Shown here: positions 34,101 through 42,269 of the stretch, one piece after another
Numbering within the stretch: position 1 is the stretch's first letter
Layout: every line of letters starts with the position of its first letter
Assembly (NCBI GenBank): GCA_944470555.2
Contig: OX104130.1
Span: forward strand, 51,369,491 to 51,433,490
Reading direction: 5' to 3'
Length of the DNA: 64,000 bases
Source of the DNA: Heterobilharzia americana
Lineage: Eukaryota > Platyhelminthes > Trematoda > Strigeidida > Schistosomatidae
The notes under the pieces: generated by a model
The model's input: only the letters and a program-made list of their open reading frames with translations
The model's database searches: none
What the model was told of the DNA's origin: nothing
Program-made: the position numbers and the translations under genes

Positions 34101-36579
34101 TAACTGCTGAGATAACCAATCACGTCCCTCAATTCTATGGAAAAATACCTTTTCAGACGAAATTCTGACATCTGACTGGTGAATTTAGCAGTTGTCAGAG
34201 TAGCCTTTAAAGTCAGTCGTAAATTCATGTTATATTCACTGAGAGTGGAGTGACTTTAAAGGTCACCCTAGCAACAAATGAAATAACTAATCAGGCTTCT
34301 CGATTTTATGAAAAGCTGATTTCCCAGCCGAAATAACGAAACCTAATTGGTTATTTCGATCGTTGCTAGGGTGGCCTTCAAAGTCTTTCTTCATTGAGAA
34401 GTATTTCGAGAACTGAGAATTGAGAAATTAAGAATTAGGTACCATAAGATCGTACCTTTAGTATGTGGCCTTATCACTTCTGTGGATGAAATATATCTCA
34501 GATAATTAATAGATTCATACTCGTATCATCTATCGCTAGAAAAAAAGGATGAAATGAGGTGTGCTACAGACATTATCCAACTAAAAGACCACTTTAGTCT
34601 TAGCTAAAATGAAGAAGACACATACGATAATTTAAATCCAGCATAGCGTTTAGTTTGTAAACCCACAAGAAATTTTTCTTCGTTAACTAAATTTATGTAA
34701 ATCATCCTCACCATCAATTGTGTGGATTTGTGCGTCTCCAGTCCAGAGAGTTTGTGTTGAGCTAATCGGTCACGTAACATTCCTAGCCATCCCACTATAT
34801 GGGTATCGACTTACCAGTTTACAGAAGGTCACTGGCAACTGTTATTTAGTCTTGGTTATAAAATAACATTATTAAAAGATTACTCCTGAGAATGATAGTT
34901 TGTCTTTAGTGAAAAAAATCCCGTCATACACTAAAGGATAACTGGAGTTTGTTGAATTACCATACATACCTCATGCGTTAAACAGAAGTTGCATGAAACA
35001 ATTATATTTATCAGCATTTTGATGCTTAGCAATCTGAAAGAAGCAATAGGCAGGTATGCAGGAAGGAATGTATATGGTCAACGCGTAGAACAGTAGTCGT
35101 TAAATATAGTACACCTTGCACTAAAACCGTCATTTGCAAAATATGCTTCATTTCTTCTTCTGCTTCTTTCTTGATTTGCTCTTCATACGCCTGCCTTGCC
35201 TCTTGCGTTTCTCTTGGCGGATTCCTTACCCATTGCTGGTAATTCCCTATGATTTCTGCCACCCTCTCAACATATACTACTTATATTCATCCTTATCAGC
35301 AACGCCCATACACAACACGAATCTTCTGTGTGAAACCTGGGTGAGTGATTAAAGTGATGAAATTAGAATGCATGACCGTTTTTTTATCCGCATGAAGTGA
35401 AGAAAAACAAGTACTTGGTCAGTAGTCAGGTTGTGTGATTTAAATATCTGACTGTTAGTTCAAATCTGTTAGTGACATAAGTATTACTTAATCGACGGAC
35501 TTCGATCAGTACTAAGCACTAAGGACTGAGCAGTTACATCGGCTATTCAATTATGACCAAGTCCTGCATACGATCCAGTCCTACGGCGGATAAATTGTTG
35601 TCGAAATAACTTACTGGTTAATCCTCTGAGTAACACAGATTCAACCACTAAAAAAAACACGTTTCGCAATGCTTGCCGACAGGCCTTGCTGATGAGTGTC
35701 AACAAACACGAAAACAAGGTCCAGAGCCTCCTTGCGATTGACTCCCAACAACTAACACCATAATACAGTGCATCACAATGTTGTATCAGTTTTCTTAGTG
35801 TCCACATTGCAAAACTTGGTCGATAGACTTCGATCAGTTCTAGGCACTTAGAACTAGGAAATTGCTTAAGTTACCTACAGGTGACCAATTCGTGTATGTC
35901 TTCCACCGAAACCTGTTAATCAACTCTAGTTTATGTAACCAGTGCACTAATTTTAGAAACCTACAAGATGCCTTACATCACAAACTAATCTGAATATTTT
36001 AAAAGTAGACGAACTAACTGATAAACTACAGTTTTTTTAGTGAGCTTACCAGATTTGTAAAGAAATAACCAGCTTCGCCGCTGTTAAGTCTATTCTGATT
36101 GGCAAATCTCATGATAAATTGTAAATTAGAAAATATTAAAGGTGGATTTGCATTCAGAACAACCCAAATTAATGTAGGCAGAAAATCGTCAGCATTAGCT
36201 GCATTATCTTCTTCTGCAATATTATTCAAAGGATTGATAGGATTTTGTGCAGTTGAGCTATTCACATTTTCAATCGGTGTAGAATTCAATGTTAATCTAC
36301 TATCATCATTATTACCATCATTCGTGAAGCCATTGCTACACAAATATTGCTGCGTTTTAACGGCATAATTTCGGTAGTGTACTTTTAAAGCATCAAACAC
36401 ACTACGACAGCATTGAACTATTTGACCCAATTTGTCCTCAGATGCTAGTAGTGTATTCACTTTGATAAGAGCTAATTAAAGTATGGTTTAAAAAATGACC
36501 AGATAAATAAATTTCCAATAGGTGAGTAAATATTTACTCAAACAATTACGAGTAGTAATTAATGATAATGATGATGATG

Positions 36580-36627
<48 letters not shown>

Positions 36628-39600
36628 GTATGTGCACAATAGTATACCGGCTGAACTGAGGCAATCAAATCGAATTCAAGTAAACCTAGTAATCACATGC
36701 AGGCTCGTGCAGTAGGCAATCAGTTACAGCTCTTGCGTAAGGGCTAACGGTACTACTTGACTGTCCACACCTCAGTAGGTGAAGCGGCATTTGAATCAAC
36801 AACCAACCGGTTGAAAGTCAAGTGATCGAACCAGTTAGCTACAGATCCAAAATGACTTATCAAAAACGGGGCGAATTAAATGTCAGCAGTCAGTGACAGA
36901 GTTGATATTATTAAATTGGATACATAACTGGCTAGGATTTCGCAAATGATTGTCAACAAGAACCAGTGAAAACGTACAAGATTGGTGCTACATCTCTTTC
37001 GAGCGTTACATCTAATTGTGAATGTCCTATTGTGTAGGAATAAAGGTTTACATTAAAGGTGATGAAATAGCTTGTATCGACGAATAACGATGCACAGAAG
37101 TATATTAATTCGTCTACCATAAACAAGTAGGTCATTTGATCAAGAATAAATGTCATATACACAAAGCATAACCATGTGATATGGACAATTTCATAAAATG
37201 ACATGTGGGTTATTCTGTAAGCTAACTTGATAGGTATGTTCAAAACCCAGTGGTTTCTAATTGAAATTCGGCCACGGTCCAAATTTTCATTTCACTTCCA
37301 ATCATCACCCAGTATAAATACTAGTCTGTCAAACTACGGCTATCTCAGGAAGTCAAAATGATGATCAATATGATGCTCCCCCCCCCCTCTCTAATTCAGT
37401 TACATTACGATTAGGATGAGAAGTCCTGACCAGGCAGTCAATGTGAATACGATCAAGTGGTAGTAACACGTCATGAATTCACATGGCAGTCGGACAAAAC
37501 CCATGGTGACTGAAGTGAAATAAAAATCTGATTAGCAGTCAGACCTCCTGGCTCAGTTGGTAGAGCATCGGGCCAGAAACCCAATGGTCGCTGTTTCGAA
37601 TCCAGCCGCCATCCAAATTTTCATCTCACCTTCAATCATCATCCAGTATAAAAATGAAATACTAACGAAAAATATCAACCAGAGGACTAAATTTGAAAAC
37701 AATACGACACAGATACCCTATGATGATTCCATACTGATTTACACAGAGTAAGTTCAAACATAACGATTAAATGCAGTAAGCAAACTATTTATATTCTTAC
37801 TTATCCATGTGCTTTTGGTAACTTTAGCTAGAAATATGCGATTATCAGATATGTCGTGATCACATATGGTTTGTCTACATCAGTCACAATACCAATCACA
37901 TGACATGTGCTAAAATAAGGATTATAAGAGAACTTTTCAATAACATGATATTTTAGATCACTGAAGCTTTAATTATTTAGTAGAGTTGACTGTAGACTGA
38001 TGAAGATATTTTGACGCACCATCTGCCTATTAGTTTTTCGATTTCCTCACAAAAGTTGACGGAGGTAATCAATCTACACACAAAGAAGATCGTTACCATG
38101 AGTATCCATTGTGCTCATCGATAACCAACACAGTGGTCAATTGACACTACTCAGAGTATTAAAATAATTGCATAACTGACAGTGGTGCATTAGACAAATT
38201 AGTGTACGAACACAAACAAACTTCTCATAAATGACAATGAATTATGGCATGTTAAGCTAACATTTTCATACTTTTATTAATACACAGTCAGTTAGCGTAT
38301 GCTTACCGAATGTAGCTAAATCCAAATGAGTCAGTTCCTCCGGTGAATAGGGGTTTATTGGTGAATCAAGCAAATAAGGAGTTACCCAATGTAATGATCG
38401 AATTTTTTCTTGTAATTTCAGGTCCACATTTTCATCATCTGTGGTAGGTGAGGCAAATGCCCAAAAATAAATCCAAGTTGTGACAAAACGCTCCACTGAG
38501 TTTAGCACAGACTCTCTGGTTTGGGGTGATAAATTCTGAGGTAAGATAATTGTTTTAAAAGCAATAGGTCACTAAAATAACACAGTCAATACAATCATAA
38601 AACATAAGGTTCTTTCAGTACTTCAGCAACTAAACGGAAGAACAAGAAAAAAAAAGCTGATTTTATACCAAGAATTTTTTATACGAATCACCTTCCTAGC
38701 TGAAGAACCTATGATAATCATAAATAAGGTGACACTATCAAACAGACTCTAACCAAAAGAGATACAGTCAGGAAGTAGCACGGTAAGTAGTGAAGACAGT
38801 TGAAATCAGTACACGCCTGCTTAACATAACTGCAGAAATAATTCACTGCATTTTGGCATTATAGGGTAATCGGATTTGAAAAAATGGCAGTTTCAAGTAT
38901 TAGATCATTTGTAAAACCAGTTTTTACACTGAACCAAATACCGTAAGCACATAGAATTCTGAAGTATCCCACTTCACTGACTCCAGCTTTGACAACCGGG
39001 TAGTACCATAATACATCACACAATAAGTGAATTTCATAACCTCGTATATTCATCTTACCGGCTTAATTTGCATTAATTTAACTTCATTATTCTTAAAACA
39101 GCATTCATGATAGACTGACGTTGGTTGCCGCACCGATGAAAAAGTGATAGCACTGAACAGCTAAGTCATCCTAGGATGGAACTCTTCAGTAATGCGCACT
39201 TGCGATCTCGCTAGGAATCGGTCCCAGAACCATCGGGTTTCGTGGCAAACATGTTATCACTCATCAGTCCGTGATGAATATTTGATACTATTATTACACA
39301 CTGCACAGGGCGTATTTTACTTGTGTAATCCCGGCGTACCATTATTATTAAAACGCACACTTAGTACACCATGGATATCAAGATATACCTCACTCTAAAT
39401 AGCAAACCACACTGTGAAGACAAAGAAAACGGAAGAGAAAATGAAGACAAAAACGGGAGTTGCTAAATAAGTAATCCAGAAGATACATCCAAAGAAGCAC
39501 TCACTACTCCCAATTTACTTTTCGATGACAAAACAAACAAGAAATCTTTAGTCTGATTACTCCTGGTTTCCATTCTGAGTAATGTTTGTTGTCTTCTTAA

Positions 39601-42226
39601 GCCCCCGAGTTGTATGATCTATCGGACGCCATCTAGGGAGCCATGATACATCAACGTATACCAGTCATCCCTCAATACACAGTATCATACTATACACCAA
39701 CCAGCTCTTTGTATCTTCCAACCACACACATAGCTAGCAAACAGTGGACTGTATAAGAGCCTCTGGGATGCTGTGTGTAACGCATTTCCAAGTCATGGAA
39801 GCCGGTTTTTCAAAGTGACTCACCTCAATGATTGACTGTTTGTGTCATCCTGAAACACACGAGATCATATTAGAATTGCTTATATGTTTCCACTAGACAC
39901 TTGAAATCCTACGACAACGATATATATCGGATACGCATTTATGGTAAACATGTATTTAGATCTTCGCAGCAAACGTTTTGACCTTTTCTCCTTAAACTGT
40001 ATATTCTAAATTTTGTTGATCCAGGAGGTTGAAAACACAAGACCTTATGCTATTTGTAACTGTCTGTCTCAACATATTTTACTGAACAGTCGAAAGTCGT
40101 ATTATTCGTGATGATAATGCGTATTTTGGTACTGGAATTTTTGTTGACTAAAATTCAAGATCAAAGAGTAACTGATTGTGAGCACTCGTCATTGCATTGT
40201 TTGATTAGACAGTTGATTGAAGTTTTAACAGGATTATAGTACCACTTCCTATTGCGAATCTCAGGTTGGATAAAACTAGAAATGTGAGATAGTTTATTTC
40301 TGATACAAAACAAAATAAGATCGAAGTGTCATATTAAGCAGTGTTAGAAGAATTATGAATTCAAACCTGGCCAGTTTATATACAATCCTGCAAATCTTAT
40401 CAGTAACTAAAACCTTCACACAATATTTTGAAGTAGTTCCACACATTCAAATTCATGCAGAAACTGCTGATGCCTAAAAATGCACTGATTTAAAATAAAC
40501 AGTAGAGCTAAAACACTTGCTGTAGGATAATAATACTGCATCATCTTATGAAGTTATTGTATCCCCTTAAAATAGGACGTTTACGTGAGAAGCACACTAA
40601 ACGGTTAAAACAGTGTAAATGTTAGGACTATACAGAGAACGAATATTTCCACAGTTTGTGCTGTGATGAAAATTATCGCTGAATAAATCTAATGCTTGCC
40701 TGCTAGACACATTCCACTAGCAAGCAAAAAGATATCAGCCTGTTGGTTTATTCCCAAAACGAACTAAATGTTAAACTGAGCGTCAAGATTTCACTGAGGC
40801 AATTTTATTAGTTTCAGACAGCTTATATCTCAATATATTTTATCTGATTATCTGTTTGAAACTGACTTATAACCAATCTAAAATATTTATTTTTCAATGA
40901 AAGACATTACTACCCTCTATTTCAACAAAACAAACAACAGTGATCTTGGTTGTGTTGCGTTCTCCGAGCTGGATAGTTTAGTCGCGAAGCCTTCATTTTC
41001 TTTACAGACATCAGTACTAAAACCCAGCCCAGAGAACGCAACACAACCAAGATCATTATTCTGTGCTACAAATATCCTCCACCACTTCAAAACCACACGA
41101 GTAATAGATTGAAATGAGTTATTAATCAGTACATTCAAAACAATTACCTAACTACCGTTCAATTATAAGCATAAGTTAGATACTGAAAGAACTACATATG
41201 CTGTAAGTCAAAGGTTCCATGTGATCTAAGTCGGTCTTCTTCATTATCCTGATTACCCTTCCTTTCTACGCACTCGAAAACTGGATCCTGAGTTGTGTTA
41301 TCTAAACCATACGTAAACTTAGTACTATAGCTTCGTCGGAAGCATTTCAAAAAAGTACACAGTCATGCTCTAGATTTTCGTTGAAATCCGAAGGTCAAAT
41401 CTCTCTGTGTAGTTTTTAGATATCCTGTCTTTTACCTCTGGAGACCAAATAATTTATAGTTACAGTGGTACATACTTGACTGCACAAACTGAAACCCTCT
41501 AGCAATAATCCACTTAACAAACTGCTAAAATATTTGTAACAGTGAAACTCGTGGGTTGGTGAATAGGATTCGCTACACTGTCGAAAAATATTGACTTCGT
41601 AATCTTTTCGAGTGGTAAAAAGTCCTTAGTTTGAAACAATTTAGATGATAACTTACTGAATACATAGGATTGTTAGAAATACGGTTTGAAATATTGATGT
41701 AGAAGTCTTGTACGATCAATGACGCTTGATTAATATTTGAGCCCCGAATAGGCTCCAATTGTTCCAAAAGCTTTGAAACCTTGGGGAAATTATTATCATT
41801 TTAATTTTAATTTGAACTTTACATGACGAGAAATATCTGCGTTTACAGAAGCTCGAAGAGTATTTAGAAAAGTCTTAAACTCTTTCTCAGCTAGCAAACA
41901 CTCTTCTGGGTTCGTTGAGTTTTGATCTCGATTATCATCTGAAACATTTAAAAGAAAGCGTTTTGCTCACCTCGAGGAACCTTGAATATGTTTTTGATAG
42001 TCGAGTTTTTCCCAGTGCTTTGTTTGCGTTTAACATCTGTATCTGAGATTTGAGAAAACGTCGTCGCACTAGAAGAAGTCTGACGGACAGCAGTTTGTCT
42101 TTGATGGGCGTTACGGTAACAAACGGAACAGTAACCATCCCAGGAGGGATTTCCATAGAATCCACACTTATTTTTACACGATAAACTAGATACTTGAAGA
42201 CGAGAAGGAGGGTAATTCGTGTTCAT
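22272..42226 (-). CDS. RABGEF1: Rabex-5 / RABGEF1 orthologue, Rab5 guanine-nucleotide exchange factor (seven coding exons, 540 aa)
   Basis: Coding exons on the - strand are 42226-41971, 41938-41823, 41779-41657, 38535-38307, 36471-36050, 32759-32581 and 22569-22272. All junctions have GT/AG ends and matching phases. Domains in order: A20 zinc finger (Cys17, 21, 33, 36 in [20 protein letters not shown]), helical region (about 100-215), VPS9 domain (about 215-405), C-terminal coil. VPS9 proteins load GTP on Rab5-type GTPases on early endosomes. The catalytic residues human Asp313, Pro317, Tyr354 and Thr357 correspond to Asp336, Pro340, Tyr377 and Thr380 with identical spacing. The start ATG has an in-frame TGA 18 nt upstream. 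An Asn/Ser-rich insert of about 45 residues precedes [10 protein letters not shown]. The MIU ubiquitin helix that follows A20 in human Rabex-5 is not recognisable. Length is slightly above the human 491 aa. Confidence 0.95.
22866..23400 (-). mobile_element. Decayed RTE 3'-end fragment
   Basis: On the - strand, 22990-22866 matches the RTE 3' tail at 7420-7520, and 23165-22990 corresponds to the last RT codons. Sequence up to about 23400 may be older RT. Highly broken. Confidence 0.55.
23420..24010 (+). mobile_element. RTE 5'-region fragment
   Basis: Begins GCTACCTTGACGTGGTGGTC and parallels 2785-3400 and 26803-27060. It ends near GGTAGCTCGGCATCCCACAA, where a - strand RTE segment takes over. 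No intact frame. Confidence 0.65.
24018..24513 (-). mobile_element. RTE segment (RT C-terminal part, and 3' tail of the interrupted copy)
   Basis: 24402-24135 is the reverse complement of 5354-5621 with almost no differences. 24135-24018 continues toward the RT end. 24513-24407 is the RTE 3' tail that belongs to the copy at 25389-26255, split from it by the LINE at 24521-25382. Confidence 0.68.
24521..25382 (+). mobile_element. 5'-truncated non-LTR retrotransposon inserted into an RTE copy
   Basis: Encodes, over two frameshifts, the end of an endonuclease/reverse transcriptase: EDLDFAHDL (normally ADDL), [52 protein letters not shown]-like tail. It ends in an AT-rich AATAATATTATAATAATG tail. 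A 7-bp AATGTGA direct repeat flanks it (24514-24520 and 25383-25389), and the interrupted RTE sequence resumes on each side. This is a clear target-primed insertion, now decayed. Confidence 0.75.
25389..26255 (-). mobile_element. RTE copy carrying the same defects as copy A
   Basis: On the - strand, 26255-25783 matches 5113-5580 nearly base for base, including stop codons. Then a 150-codon frame (25910-25458) continues with [40 protein letters not shown] and the RTE end. It is interrupted downstream by the LINE at 24521-25382. Confidence 0.72.
26803..29650 (+). mobile_element. Degenerate RTE retrotransposon spanning 5' region to 3' end
   Basis: Leading region at 26803-27060, endonuclease/linker at 27258-27620 ([20 protein letters not shown]), RT block at 28063-28640 ([14 protein letters not shown] ... 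EADD-like ADDIAVLL), C-terminal block at 28910-29375 ([20 protein letters not shown]) and 3' end at 29580-29640 like 10375-10435. About 28690-28890 is non-homologous, so either an insertion or heavy decay. Broken by many stops. Confidence 0.72.
29655..31110. other. Intronic, no feature recognised
   Basis: AT-rich RABGEF1 intron. The frame at 29934-30254 (+) has no motif. Confidence 0.5.
31115..31152. repeat. (AT)n microsatellite
   Basis: About 38 bp of pure TA dinucleotide repeat inside a RABGEF1 intron. Confidence 0.95.
31160..32175. other. Intronic, no feature recognised
   Basis: AT-rich RABGEF1 intron sequence upstream (on the + map) of the tRNA-like repeat. Confidence 0.5.
32180..32490 (+). 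repeat. tRNA-derived SINE, copy 1
   Basis: Contains TGGCTCAGTTGGTAGAGC (A-box of tRNA type, about 32389-32406) and GTTTCGAATCC (B-box, 32432-32442) with a C-rich tract and about 170 bp of unrelated leader. It matches 37338-37625 with only a few differences. The arms do not pair as a full tRNA, so it is a SINE and not a tRNA gene. It directly abuts RABGEF1 exon 6. Confidence 0.65.
32581..32759 (-). CDS. RABGEF1: RABGEF1 exon 6: end of VPS9 domain
   Basis: Acceptor TTATAG, donor GTAAGT. It begins [20 protein letters not shown], continuing TNL of exon 5 and matching human TNLCCAVAFIEKLDAQSLNL. Ends VDLED with two bases carried over. Confidence 0.93.
33427..33562. mobile_element. Palindromic MITE-like element 1
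   Basis: A 136-bp near-palindrome. Ends TGTCTTTAAAGGCCACC and GGTGGCCTTTAAAGTCA mirror each other, as do GCAACAACTAAAATGACCAA and TTGGTTATTTCAGTTGTTGC. Confidence 0.7.
33866..34001. mobile_element. Palindromic MITE-like element 2
   Basis: 136 bp with ends GACTTTAAAGCCACCC and GGGTGGCCTTGTAAAGTC. Same order and length as element 1, diverged in the centre. Confidence 0.7.
34080..34215. mobile_element. Palindromic MITE-like element 3
   Basis: 136 bp with ends TGTCTTTAGAGGCTATCC and GTAGCCTTTAAAGTCA. It is the most decayed of the four. Confidence 0.6.
34251..34385. mobile_element. Palindromic MITE-like element 4
   Basis: 135 bp with ends TGACTTTAAAGGTCACCC and GGGTGGCCTTCAAAGTC, and inner arms GAAATAACTAATCAGG against CCTAATTGGTTATTTC. 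It lies 35 bp after element 3. Confidence 0.7.
34390..35020. other. Intronic, no feature recognised
   Basis: AT-rich RABGEF1 intron. The frame at 34604-34795 (-) is not supported. Confidence 0.45.
35026..35262 (-). other. Unassigned open reading frame inside a RABGEF1 intron
   Basis: 78 codons on the gene's own strand. The first half, [14 protein letters not shown] then [20 protein letters not shown], looks like a charged amphipathic helix; the second half is hydrophobic and less convincing. The frame is open a few codons upstream of the Met (to VVYVER). It lies between coding exons that splice in phase to each other, so it is not needed for the main protein. It could be an alternative exon, a retroposed fragment or chance. 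No family recognised. Confidence 0.25.
35497..35865. repeat. Direct repeat pair about 330 bp apart
   Basis: GACTTCGATCAGTACTAAGC (35497) and GACTTCGATCAGTTCTAGGC (35826) start two similar stretches of about 35 bp, each with an internal dyad (CTAAGCACTTAG type). They flank an 86-codon - strand frame at 35547-35807. This could be a short tandem unit or degenerate LTR-like ends. Confidence 0.4.
36050..36471 (-). CDS. RABGEF1: RABGEF1 exon 5: catalytic VPS9 core with low-complexity insert
   Basis: Acceptor AATTAG, donor [25 protein letters not shown] is followed by an Asn/Ser/Thr-rich stretch of about 45 residues not present in human. Then come [18 protein letters not shown] and [10 protein letters not shown], which carry the residues that contact Rab5 (Asp336, Pro340, Tyr377, Thr380 here). 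Confidence 0.96.
36563..36625. repeat. (GAT)n/(AAT)n microsatellite
   Basis: A run of GAT then AAT triplets of about 60 bp in a RABGEF1 intron. Confidence 0.95.
36690..36830. repeat. Dispersed repeat, pair of 14610-14765
   Basis: GCAGTAGGCAATCAG, TACTACTTGACTGTCC and CAGTAGGTGAAGCGG follow the order seen at 14620-14700 in the other gene's intron. Confidence 0.45.
37235..37640 (+). repeat. tRNA-derived SINE, copy 2, preceded by the end of another unit
   Basis: 37338-37625 repeats 32180-32460 almost exactly, with A-box at about 37549-37566 and B-box at 37593-37603. Just before it, 37255-37340 carries the unit's 3' end (TCCAAATTTTCATTTCAC ... GTATAAATACTAGTCTGTCA), so two units sit in tandem. 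Confidence 0.65.
38307..38535 (-). CDS. RABGEF1: RABGEF1 exon 4: N-terminal part of VPS9
   Basis: Acceptor CCTCAG, donor GTAAGC. It contains [20 protein letters not shown] and [16 protein letters not shown], aligning with human EKYIMTRLYKYVF, PETTDDE and RIRALHWVTP. Ends in phase 1. Confidence 0.95.
39110..39275 (-). repeat. Dispersed SINE-like repeat, pair of 11985-12190
   Basis: GCACTGAACAGCTAAGTCAT, CTAGGATGGAACTC and AACATGTTATCACTCATC parallel the copy in the RabGAP intron. More diverged. Confidence 0.45.
40941..41055. mobile_element. 115-bp MITE-like element with near-perfect inverted termini
   Basis: TGATCTTGGTTGTGTTGCGT at the left is mirrored by ACGCAACACAACCAAGATCA at the right, and pairing continues through TCTC/GAGA. 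The centre is unpaired and about 50 bp. It lies in the RABGEF1 intron between exons 3 and 4. No clear target-site duplication was seen. Confidence 0.7.
41657..41779 (-). CDS. RABGEF1: RABGEF1 exon 3: helical bundle
   Basis: 41 codons in phase 0 at both ends, with acceptor CCAAG and donor GTAAGT. It reads [13 protein letters not shown] then [16 protein letters not shown], which matches the TQDFYHNVAERM helix before the VPS9 domain. The intron to exon 2 is 43 bp. Confidence 0.9.
41823..41938 (-). CDS. RABGEF1: RABGEF1 exon 2: start of helical region
   Basis: Acceptor TTTCAG, donor GTAAAG, and a 32-bp intron from exon 1. It reads [20 protein letters not shown] and corresponds to the FIEFLKTF helix of human Rabex-5. 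The very short introns at this 5' end contrast with the multi-kilobase introns downstream, a pattern known for schistosome genes. Confidence 0.9.
41971..42226 (-). CDS. RABGEF1: RABGEF1 exon 1: start codon and A20 zinc finger
   Basis: ATG at 42226-42224 with an in-frame upstream TGA. It encodes 85 codons plus one base, ending KVPR before donor GTGAGC. The Cys-X3-Cys-X11-Cys-X2-Cys pattern is the A20-type finger that binds ubiquitin in Rabex-5. The paired aromatic residues are Phe-Tyr here and Tyr-Tyr in human. Confidence 0.95.
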
Positions 42227-42269
42227 TGCCAGAATCTTTACTCAGCTGAATGTCAATTTTTATACTTCT
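42227..42269 (-). promoter_or_regulatory. Possible 5' UTR splice acceptor upstream of the RABGEF1 start
   Basis: A pyrimidine-rich tract ending TTTTTATAG (AG at 42269-42268) lies 41 nt before the ATG, with a second TTCAG 17-20 nt before it. Such a site could serve a 5' UTR intron or spliced-leader trans-splicing, which is known in schistosomes. Which applies cannot be decided here. Confidence 0.4.

Noticed and set aside
40897..41138. Two overlapping frames on opposite strands
   Set aside because: Both are by-products of the inverted termini of the 115-bp element, which read similarly on each strand.
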